Below are positions 57,899-64,000 of a stretch of 64,000 nt of DNA, one piece after another. Both the position numbers and the translations under genes were made by a program. The notes beneath the pieces are model-generated. The model did no database searches. It was not told the DNA's origin and saw only the letters and a program-made list of their open reading frames with translations. Source of the DNA: an uncultured Verrucomicrobiota bacterium (GTDB lineage: Bacteria; Verrucomicrobiota; Verrucomicrobiia; Limisphaerales; UBA9464); contig CAIVQH010000001.1 of NCBI GenBank assembly GCA_903907995.1, forward strand, positions 1-64,000, in the 5' to 3' direction. Positions within the stretch are counted from its first letter, which is position 1. Every line of letters starts with the position of its first letter.

Positions 57899-59749
57899 TC
57901 AGTAAACGTCCCGCTGATAGCGCTTTGCCGTCTTCAGCGCGGCGACGTATTCGGCGGCCTGCTCTTTCGTGCGTCCGCCAGCGGTCTCGATGACCGTGTG
58001 GAGGGCGGCGTCCACATCCTTGGCCATACGCTTGGCATCACCGCAGACGTAAACGTGCGCTCCGGCCTCGAGCCAGGACCACAGCTCGGCGGCCTGTTCC
58101 AGCATCCGGGTCTGCACGTAGATCTTTTTGGCCTGGTCGCGGCTGAAGGCGAGGTCGAGGCGCGTGAGGGAACCGTCCTTCGTCCACGCGGTCAGTTCCT
58201 CCTCGTAGAGGAAGTCATTCGCGCGCTGCTGGTCGCCGAAGAAGAGCCAGTTCTTTCCGCTCGCGGCGGTGGCCCGGCGCTCTTCAAGGAACGCGCGGAA
58301 CGGCGCGATGCCCGTGCCCGGCCCGATCATGATGACCGGCTTGGTCAGATCGCTCGGGAGGCGGAACCCATGCGAGACCTGCACGAACACGGGCACGGCA
58401 GTCTCACCGAGGGCCACACGGTCCGCGAGCCAGCAGGAGCAGACGCCCTTTTTGCTCCGGCCGTGGGCGTCATAGCGCACGGCGGCCACAGTGAGGTGAA
58501 CCTCGCCCGGATGCGCCTTGGGTGAGGACGAGATCGAGTAGAGCCGCGGCTGGAGCTTGCGCAGATGCGCGACAAACTCGGCGGGGGTGAACTTCGCATC
58601 GGGACAGGCCTTGAGGACGTCCACGACATCGCGGCCAAAGATCCAGCGGTCGAGGTCGGCCTTTTTCGCCGGATCGAGCAAGGCCAAGAGCTCGGTGTTG
58701 CCGGCGCGGGTCGCGGCGTCCTTCACCAGCGCAGGCGCGGGTGCGGTGATGATGTAAGTCCGCAGCAGCGCCTCGTGCAGGCTCTGCGGTCCCGGGTTCC
58801 GAGTCCCGGGTTCCGAGTCGTTCTTGCCGGGCACGCCTTCGAGAGGTTCATCGCCTTTGGCACAGAGGGCGGCGAGCAGTTCTTCGACGAGCGCGGGGCA
58901 ATTGGTCGGCACCACGCCGAGCGCATCCCCGGCCTCGTAGCTGAGGCCGGAACCCTCGAGCACGATCTCGAAGTGCCGGGTGTCCTTTTGCGAACCGGCG
59001 GTGTTCAGCCGACGGTTGGTCTTCAGGCGGGCCGGAAAGGGATTCTGACGCGAGTAAGCAATAATCAGTGGGTCAGTAATCAGTGAAGCAGTGTTCGACG
59101 TGGCCGCCTTGGTCTCGGCCGCGGCTAACTGATCACTGATCACTGTGTTACTGATTACTGACTCACCGGCCAACGCGGGCCACAACGCTTCGGTCCACGC
59201 CCGGGCGGCCGCCTCGTAATCCACGTCACACTCGCCCCGGGGGACGAGGCGTTTCGCGCCGAGCTTCTCGAGACGTTCATCGAACTTCTTCGAGGCGCCG
59301 CAGAACTCGGCGTAGTTCTTGTCGCCCAGACCCAGCACGGCGAACGCGAGGTTCTCCAGCCGGGGGGCGGTCTCGGCGCTGAGCTTCGCCCAGAAGTTCA
59401 CGGCATTGTCGGGCGGATCGCCGTCGCCCCAGGTGCTGGTGATCACCACGCAACGCGATTCCTTCGCCAGGTCGGCCGGGGCGATCGCGTTCAGTTCCCG
59501 AATGGCCGGCGCAAAGCCGCGCTTCTCGGCCTCCTTGGCGAATTTCTTCGCCAGACTCTGCGCGCTGCCCGTCTGCGAGCCGAAGGCGACGAGCAAGGGT
59601 GTCGCGGGCTTCGCCGGCGCCGCAGCGGTGCCGGGCGCACCGTGGCGGTCGTAGAAGACGCCGGCAAAGAAGCCGTTCAGCCAGGCGCGTTGTTCCGGGC
59701 TGAACGGCGCGTTGTCGGGCAACGTGGGAATGATGTTCGGATCAGGCAT
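57899..59749 (-). CDS. CysJ-like NADPH flavoprotein (electron donor to NirA)
   Basis: 616 aa from MPDPNIIPTLPDNAPFS; TGATG joins it to the porin stop. FMN domain: LLVAFGSQTGSAQSLAKKF (~residues 52-70) and AVLGLGDKNYAEFCG. FAD/NADPH part: RLYSISSSPKAH, GVCSCWLADRV, IMIGPGTGIAPFRAFLEE. The C-terminal RYQRDVY is the typical CysJ end. In CysJ it supplies electrons to a sulfite reductase hemoprotein; here the adjacent hemoprotein is NirA-like, so NADPH-linked nitrite reduction is the likelier role. Residues ~195-232 and ~310-320 are repeat-derived inserts. Confidence 0.9.
   Translation of the reverse strand: MPDPNIIPTLPDNAPFSPEQRAWLNGFFAGVFYDRHGAPGTAAAPAKPATPLLVAFGSQTGSAQSLAKKFAKEAEKRGFAPAIRELNAIAPADLAKESRCVVITSTWGDGDPPDNAVNFWAKLSAETAPRLENLAFAVLGLGDKNYAEFCGASKKFDERLEKLGAKRLVPRGECDVDYEAAARAWTEALWPALAGESVISNTVISDQLAAAETKAATSNTASLITDPLIIAYSRQNPFPARLKTNRRLNTAGSQKDTRHFEIVLEGSGLSYEAGDALGVVPTNCPALVEELLAALCAKGDEPLEGVPGKNDSEPGTRNPGPQSLHEALLRTYIITAPAPALVKDAATRAGNTELLALLDPAKKADLDRWIFGRDVVDVLKACPDAKFTPAEFVAHLRKLQPRLYSISSSPKAHPGEVHLTVAAVRYDAHGRSKKGVCSCWLADRVALGETAVPVFVQVSHGFRLPSDLTKPVIMIGPGTGIAPFRAFLEERRATAASGKNWLFFGDQQRANDFLYEEELTAWTKDGSLTRLDLAFSRDQAKKIYVQTRMLEQAAELWSWLEAGAHVYVCGDAKRMAKDVDAALHTVIETAGGRTKEQAAEYVAALKTAKRYQRDVY
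58791..58820. repeat. In-frame tandem repeat CCCGGGTTCCGAGT inside the flavoprotein gene
   Basis: CCCGGGTTCCGAGT occurs twice back to back (58791-58804 and 58805-58818). It encodes NDSEPGTRNPG on the minus strand and leaves the frame open. Confidence 0.85.
59054..59166. repeat. In-frame heptamer hairpin inside the flavoprotein gene
   Basis: The left tract (59054-59093) has ATAATCAGTGGGTCAGTAAT and CAGTGAAGCAGTG; the right tract (59126-59166) has TAACTGATCACTGATCACTG and TGTTACTGATTACTGAC. It encodes SVISNTVISDQL and SLITDPLIIA on the minus strand. Same word family as the dnaE insert. Confidence 0.87.
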
Positions 59750-61296
59750 CAGAAACGCACCAGGAGCTGGGTGTAGATCCAGTCGGCATCCTGCGAGCCG
59801 GACTTGGAGAAGGTGTCCTCGATGTAGGCCCCGCGAAAGAAGTGGCCGTAGCCAAACTCGAGGTTGGAGAACTTGGTCAGGATCACGCCGCACACCGCAT
59901 CGATCTCGGTGCCAACGAAGCTGCCGTAGCTCGGGTTGAGTCCGTACCCGAGGCCGCTGCCGGTCGCGCCCGTGTTCACGCCGCCGATGGTCGCGCCGGC
60001 CCGGGGAACGCCCGCGACGTTGTAAAAGCGGTCATGGGTGTCCGCGAGCCAGAAGAGGTGGCCCTCCAACGAGAGCGACACGCGGGGATGGGGCTTGAGC
60101 TGGAAGATGGCGCGGATGTTGTGGAGGTTCTGCCAGGACGCGAGGTCCATGTAGCCGTAAAACTTGTGGTTCGTGGGATACAGGTTGTCGAACGTGCCGT
60201 GGGTGCCGTCGTTCGGATCGCTGTCGCCGGTGGCGTAGTTGTACTCGAGCGCGATGCGCGGCGTGCCGAAGGCATCGGCAAAGGTGTAGCCGAAATTGCC
60301 GGAGACGGCGAAGGCCCGCTGGGCATCGCGCTCATTGGCGCGCACACCGGTGGCGGGCCTCTTCCAGTCACCGAATTGCCCGGCGGCCTCGACCGTGTAG
60401 TCGAAGTTGCCCCACTCGTTCGTCGCCGAGCGCAGCCGCGTGCCGATCGTGTAGATGTCGCGGGCGCTGGTGTTGTACGGGGCCGGCGTGGTGAAGGGAG
60501 CGTCGAAGTTCGCCGCGCCCGTGCCCACGTTACGCGCGAGCACGTAAAACTCGGTCCAATTTTTCGGGATCTTCTTCGTGTTGAAATAGACGCCGGAGAA
60601 ATATTCGTAGTCGTTCGACGTGTTGAAGGAGTTGTCGTCGGGCACGACCAGCCGCGTCACGAAGGCGTCCACGCCGAACCACGAGTTCTGCCAGCGCAGC
60701 TTGGCACCATCGAACACACGGCCGATGTTGTTCCAGCCGAACGCACCGACTAGCCGCTCGTCGCCATAGGAAAGCTCCTGCCGCCCGAGCTTGAGCGAGA
60801 CGGGGAACTCCTTGTGGTTGCCGATCGTGACATACGCCTGGTGCAGCTCCATCGGGCCGTCGGATTCCGGGCTGGCCCCGAGCGGCGCGTTGGGCGCGAA
60901 GCCGCGGTTGTCGCTGGTCACGCTGCTGCTGCGGCCCTCGGCGAGAAAACCCCACCACTTGTCGGTGTAGCCGAGCCGGAACAGCACCTTGTCGGCGAAG
61001 TAGCCGTTGTCGTTCGAGATGCCGCCGGGATTCGTACCCTTCGCGGTCGCGGTGGAGGCGAAGTCGCTGTTGCCCGGGGCCGCGAGGTTGTTCTCACGGA
61101 GCTCGTAGCGAAGGCGAACGGAACCGCCGACGTCCCAGTTGGCCAGGTAGGCGTCCTGGTTGCGCAGGTAGGTGTTGATGAAGCCGGGGAAGGGCTGCAA
61201 CGGCGTGGGCGGGGCGTACTGGGCATCCACCGTTGATTGGACGGCGAAGGCCAGGGCGATGGTGCTGAGGGTTGAGGTGAGACGGGCTGTGTTCAT
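59749..61296 (-). CDS. Outer-membrane porin of the alginate-export type
   Basis: 515 aa. Signal peptide (TSTLSTIALAFAVQSTVDA). The mature protein has alternating aromatic/polar strands, GSVRLRYELRENNL, KVLFRLGYTDKWWGFLAEGR, VSLKLGRQELSYGDERLVGAFGWNNIGRVFDGAKL and YTQLLVRF at the end, with a C-terminal Phe as in many barrels. LGRQELSYGDERLVG is typical of the alginate-export (AlgE-like) porins. Its place between nitrate ABC transporter and reductase genes suggests that it passes nitrate or nitrite through the outer membrane. Ligand unproven. Confidence 0.85.
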   Translation of the reverse strand: MNTARLTSTLSTIALAFAVQSTVDAQYAPPTPLQPFPGFINTYLRNQDAYLANWDVGGSVRLRYELRENNLAAPGNSDFASTATAKGTNPGGISNDNGYFADKVLFRLGYTDKWWGFLAEGRSSSVTSDNRGFAPNAPLGASPESDGPMELHQAYVTIGNHKEFPVSLKLGRQELSYGDERLVGAFGWNNIGRVFDGAKLRWQNSWFGVDAFVTRLVVPDDNSFNTSNDYEYFSGVYFNTKKIPKNWTEFYVLARNVGTGAANFDAPFTTPAPYNTSARDIYTIGTRLRSATNEWGNFDYTVEAAGQFGDWKRPATGVRANERDAQRAFAVSGNFGYTFADAFGTPRIALEYNYATGDSDPNDGTHGTFDNLYPTNHKFYGYMDLASWQNLHNIRAIFQLKPHPRVSLSLEGHLFWLADTHDRFYNVAGVPRAGATIGGVNTGATGSGLGYGLNPSYGSFVGTEIDAVCGVILTKFSNLEFGYGHFFRGAYIEDTFSKSGSQDADWIYTQLLVRF

Positions 61297-61326
61297 TGTG
61301 GGTGGGCAGGTTGAAAGGGTTTCAAA

Positions 61327-62196
61327 TCAGGCGGTGATGGCGACAGCTGTAGCGGACACGGGTGCCAACGCGGCGGGTTTCTTCTTGTGCGCGTGGACCT
61401 CGAGAAACTCGATGAGCCGGGCGCGCAGCTGGTAGTAGTCGGGATGTTCCATCACGGCCTTGCGGTCGCGTGGCCGGGGGAAATTGACCTCGATGATCTC
61501 GCCGATGCCGGCCTCGGGGCCGTCGGTCATGCAGACGATACGGTCGGAGAGGTACAGCGCCTCGTCGACGTCATGAGTCACCATCATCGCGGTGATCTTG
61601 TTCTTGCGCCACAGCTCCAGCAGCACGGCCTGCAGCTCGTAACGGGTGAGCGAGTCGAGCATGCCGAACGGCTCATCGAGCAGGAGCATCTTGGGCTTGA
61701 GCGCAAAGGCGCGGGCGATGCCAACCCGCTGGCGCATGCCCTGCGAAAGTTCGCCCGGCTTCTTGTGCATCGAATCGGCTAGGCCAACCACAGTGAGATA
61801 ATACTCGGCGATCTGCTCGCGCTCCGCCTTTTCGGCCGTGAAGAAGACCTGCTCGATGCCCAGCATCACGTTCTCCTTCGCCGTCATCCACGGCAGCAGC
61901 GACGGCGACTGGAAGACAATGCCGCGGTCAGGCCCGGGACCATCCAGTTCCTTGCCGGCCAGCACGATGCCGCCATCGGTGATGGTGCTCAGGCCGGCGA
62001 CCATCATCAGCACCGTGGATTTGCCGCAGCCCGAGTGGCCGATGACGGTGACAAACTCACCCTTGCGCAGCTTCAGGTTGAAGCCCTGCACGATGGTCTG
62101 CGGCCCCTTGGCGGAGGGATAAACCTTCTTCAGGTTGAAGATCTCGAGGTAGTCGTTCACGGGATAAGTCGGTTCGCGGATTCGTTCAGGGTTCAA
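61327..62196 (-). CDS. Nitrate-type ABC transporter ATP-binding protein, second
   Basis: 289 aa. Walker [11 protein letters not shown]-loop FQSPSLLPW, signature [14 protein letters not shown], Walker [13 protein letters not shown] and switch THDVDEAL. Energises transport with the paralogue encoded just upstream; the two overlap by 11 bases. Resembles the NrtD/SsuB/TauB class; the nitrate operon gives the substrate. The short C-terminal tail lacks the NrtC-type substrate-binding domain. Confidence 0.91.
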   Translation of the reverse strand: MNPERIREPTYPVNDYLEIFNLKKVYPSAKGPQTIVQGFNLKLRKGEFVTVIGHSGCGKSTVLMMVAGLSTITDGGIVLAGKELDGPGPDRGIVFQSPSLLPWMTAKENVMLGIEQVFFTAEKAEREQIAEYYLTVVGLADSMHKKPGELSQGMRQRVGIARAFALKPKMLLLDEPFGMLDSLTRYELQAVLLELWRKNKITAMMVTHDVDEALYLSDRIVCMTDGPEAGIGEIIEVNFPRPRDRKAVMEHPDYYQLRARLIEFLEVHAHKKKPAALAPVSATAVAITA

Positions 62197-63103
62197 CTTC
62201 GACTTTCACGGTCTTCACCTCGGACGGACGGCGCGCGCGGCCACCACGTCCGAACAGCGGCGGGCGCCTATGCGTGATGTCCTCGGGTTCGACGTCGGGC
62301 AGCACGAGGTTGAGGGTGAGCGAGGTCCGGTTGCGGTCGCGGGCCTTGAGCAGGTAGTCGATGACCTCGTTGCGGATCTGCTTGAAGTCGTAGTTCTCGT
62401 TCACGGCGCGGCGGTCGCGCGGGTGCGGGAGCAGGACGGGAATGCTGGGGCCAAGTGTGGCGCGCGGCCCGGCGGTGAGCGGGATCACGCGGTCGGCGAG
62501 CAGGATGGCCTCGTCGGGATCGTTGGTGATGAGCCCCACCGTCTGCTTTTCCTGATGACGGATGCGTGAAATCTCGTCCTGCAACGTGGCCCGGGTGAGA
62601 GCATCGAGCGCGCCGAGCGGCTCGTCGAGCAGCAGCACCTTGGGCTGCATCGCCATGGTGCGCGCGACGCTCACGCGCTGCCGCATGCCGCCGGAGAGCT
62701 CGCTCGGGCGCTTCTCGCGGGCCGGCGTGAGATTCACCATCGCGATGAACTTCTCCGTGTGCGCCCGGCGTTGCTCCGGTGTCCATTGTGGGAACACCTG
62801 GTCCACGGCAAGGGCGACATTTTCGTAAACGGTCAGCCACGGCAGCAGGCTGTAATTCTGGAACACGAGCCCCCGGTCGGGACCGGGGCCATCCATGTCG
62901 CGGCCTTCGAGCCGGACGGTGCCGGTATCGGGTCGGATCAGGCCGGCGAGGAGCGACATGAGCGTCGTCTTGCCCGCGCCGGAATAGCCGACGATGGCGA
63001 CGAACTCACCCTGCTCGATCTCGAGGTCGATGTCCGCGAGCACCTCGGTGCGCGCTGAACTGGGACCATAACCCTTCGAGACACCTTTAAGCTGAAGAAA
63101 CAT
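62186..63103 (-). CDS. Nitrate-type ABC transporter ATP-binding protein, first
   Basis: 305 aa. Walker [11 protein letters not shown]-loop FQNYSLLPW, signature [15 protein letters not shown], Walker [14 protein letters not shown] His/Asp switch is replaced by ITNDPDEAI, with Asn in place of His before the D; this could slow hydrolysis or be tolerated because the partner subunit has a normal THD. Both ATPases together with the permease form a NrtBCD-like importer without the fused NrtC domain. Confidence 0.9.
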   Translation of the reverse strand: MFLQLKGVSKGYGPSSARTEVLADIDLEIEQGEFVAIVGYSGAGKTTLMSLLAGLIRPDTGTVRLEGRDMDGPGPDRGLVFQNYSLLPWLTVYENVALAVDQVFPQWTPEQRRAHTEKFIAMVNLTPAREKRPSELSGGMRQRVSVARTMAMQPKVLLLDEPLGALDALTRATLQDEISRIRHQEKQTVGLITNDPDEAILLADRVIPLTAGPRATLGPSIPVLLPHPRDRRAVNENYDFKQIRNEVIDYLLKARDRNRTSLTLNLVLPDVEPEDITHRRPPLFGRGGRARRPSEVKTVKVEVEP

Positions 63104-63104
63104 G

Positions 63105-63202
63105 TGATTTACGATGTTCGATTTGCGATTTACGACTTTTTACGAGCCATCGCGACCGCACTGCCGGCTCGTATATCGTAAATCATCAATCATAAATGAT
63201 CA
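63105..63202. repeat. Hairpin repeat of GATTTACGATTTACGA type
   Basis: The left arm TGATTTACGATGTTCGATTT and GCGATTTACGA (63105-63135) and the right arm (63170-63202) CGTATATCGTAAATCATCAA, TCATAAATGATCA are inverted relatives with a 7-base flavour. It fills the gap between the permease and ATPase genes. Confidence 0.75.
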
Positions 63203-63206
63203 GAGC

Positions 63207-64000
63207 TCACGCGGTCTTGAAGCGCCTCTCGACCACGCTCATCAGGCGGTCGAGCACGAAGCCAACGAGGCCGATGGTGAGGATGCAGAGGATGATCTGC
63301 TCGTAGACGAGCGCGTTGTACTGCTGCCAGAGGAAGCCGCCGACGCCCGGCCGGCCGGTGAGCATTTCGGCGGCGACGATCACAAGCCACGCGATGCCGA
63401 GGCTGAGGCGGAAGCCGGTGAACATGTACGGCAGCGTCGCCGGGATCATCACCTTCGTGAGTGTCTTCCAGCGGGAGAGCTTGAGCACCCGGGCGACGTT
63501 CATATAATCGGTTGGGATCGCCCGTACGCCGACGGCGGTGTTCAGCACCGTGGGCCACATCGAGCAGAGCGCGATGGTGAAGAGCGCGGCCATCTCGCTG
63601 ATGTTGACGCCCTTCACCTTGGCAAAGAACACCATCCCCAGCGGAAGCCACGCGAGCGGCGACACCGGACGCAGGATCTGGATGATCGGGTCAAACGCCT
63701 TGGTGAACGTCTTCGACAGGCCGAGGAAGAAACCGATGGGTGTGCCGAGGATCAGCGCGATCGAGTACCCCTTCGCCACGAGGATCAGAGAGAGCCAGGT
63801 GAAGCGGAGGATGCCCTGGTCCATCTCGCCGCGCTTGCCGAACGGGTCGAGCACGTAGGGCTTGCTCTCGGTCCAGGTCTTCGTCGGGTTCGGCAGGTCG
63901 CCCGCCCAGGTGGCGCTGCTGAAATACCACAGGCCGGTGATCACCGCGGCCCCGAGGAGGGGCAGCAGGAGGAAATCGAGTTTGCGCAGCGTTTCTTTCA
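63207..64000 (-). CDS. Nitrate-type ABC transporter permease, 5' end at window edge
   Basis: At least 264 aa. Reading to the edge gives KETLRKLDFLLLPLLGAAV preceded by TG at 64000-63999, so a start ATG one base outside the window is very likely. Six helices follow, with LGTPIGFFLGLSKTFTKAFDPIIQILRPVSPLAWLPLGMVFFAKVK and the EAA-type loop VARVLKLSRWKTLTKVMIPATLPYMFTGFRLSLGIAWLVIVAAEML. This is a NrtB-type inner-membrane component. The solute-binding protein is expected just upstream, outside the window. Confidence 0.92.
   Translation of the reverse strand, partial: KETLRKLDFLLLPLLGAAVITGLWYFSSATWAGDLPNPTKTWTESKPYVLDPFGKRGEMDQGILRFTWLSLILVAKGYSIALILGTPIGFFLGLSKTFTKAFDPIIQILRPVSPLAWLPLGMVFFAKVKGVNISEMAALFTIALCSMWPTVLNTAVGVRAIPTDYMNVARVLKLSRWKTLTKVMIPATLPYMFTGFRLSLGIAWLVIVAAEMLTGRPGVGGFLWQQYNALVYEQIILCILTIGLVGFVLDRLMSVVERRFKTA

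Noticed and set aside
54741-57905. A 3.2-kb open frame on the plus strand antisense to the nitrite reductase and anchor genes
   Set aside because: It mirrors high-GC third codon positions of the real genes, has an Arg/His/Val-rich composition with no recognisable domain, and the minus-strand genes carry complete catalytic motifs.
57899-59749. Assignment of the flavoprotein and hemoprotein to sulfite assimilation (CysJ/CysI)
   Set aside because: They are flanked by nitrate transporter and nitrate reductase genes, and the hemoprotein is closer to NirA. No other sulfate-assimilation gene is present, though dual use cannot be excluded.

Overview
The window is a chromosomal piece of a high-GC Gram-negative bacterium, most probably a member of the Verrucomicrobiota (PVC superphylum). 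I infer this from the gene content: a CcsB/CcsA cytochrome c assembly pair with a large periplasmic domain, a DUF6797-type secreted propeller protein, a single prepilin-type protein, PQQ-like propellers, DUF3568-like lipoproteins, an alginate-export-type porin and a CysJ-like partner beside a NirA-type nitrite reductase. The many hairpin-forming dispersed repeats also resemble those I associate with that phylum. No rRNA, tRNA, CRISPR array or insertion sequence was found.

Layout. 1-7.4 kb: end of a lower-GC RecA/KaiC-like ATPase, a NifS-type cysteine desulfurase, a PQQ-like propeller protein and a large secreted protein with Thr-Asn-Val-Cys repeats and a CxxCH motif, closed by a strong terminator. 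7.8-17 kb: a soluble histidine kinase, an FkbM methyltransferase, a SET protein, a lipoprotein, MnmA, two coupled secreted unknowns, exonuclease III, a helix-hairpin-helix protein and TcdA. 17-21.7 kb: cytochrome c assembly (CcsA, CcsB) with an upstream lipoprotein built from two copies of one module. 21.9-27.8 kb: an EamA transporter running into a prolyl oligopeptidase gene, then a MASE1 hybrid-type sensor kinase. 27.8-30.6 kb: a compact type III polyketide synthase / methyltransferase / flavoprotein cluster. 30.7-36.6 kb: an ECF sigma factor, its anti-sigma factor, a secreted propeller, a pseudopilin and a membrane protein, all transcribed leftward. 36.8-41.1 kb: two overlapping bacterial PH-domain genes and the DUF6797 protein. 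41.4-50.2 kb: DnaE, two tandem thymidylate-kinase-like proteins and SecA. 50.2-52.1 kb: an unknown secreted TPR protein between two direct copies of a ~217-bp repeat.

52.1-64 kb is a leftward nitrate-assimilation operon. In transcription order it encodes an ABC permease (cut by the window edge), two ABC ATPases, an outer-membrane porin, a CysJ-like NADPH flavoprotein, a NirA-type siroheme nitrite reductase, a fused Fe-S/membrane-anchor protein and a NasA-type molybdenum nitrate reductase. The genes fit a path from uptake through the outer and inner membranes to two-step reduction to ammonium, with electrons plausibly entering from quinol (anchor) and NADPH (flavoprotein).

The most unusual theme is repeats. 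At least a dozen imperfect or perfect hairpin elements of several families lie between genes, and three heptamer-like tracts are inserted in frame inside coding genes: one in dnaE and two in the CysJ-like gene. One repeat extends the EamA reading frame into the neighbouring gene, and an arm of a perfect 25-bp inverted repeat encodes the N-terminus of a PH-domain protein. Other points worth attention are a tandem thymidylate-kinase pair in which the second copy has Arg in place of the Walker A Lys, and an identical-position N-terminal motif shared by the nitrite reductase and its flavoprotein.
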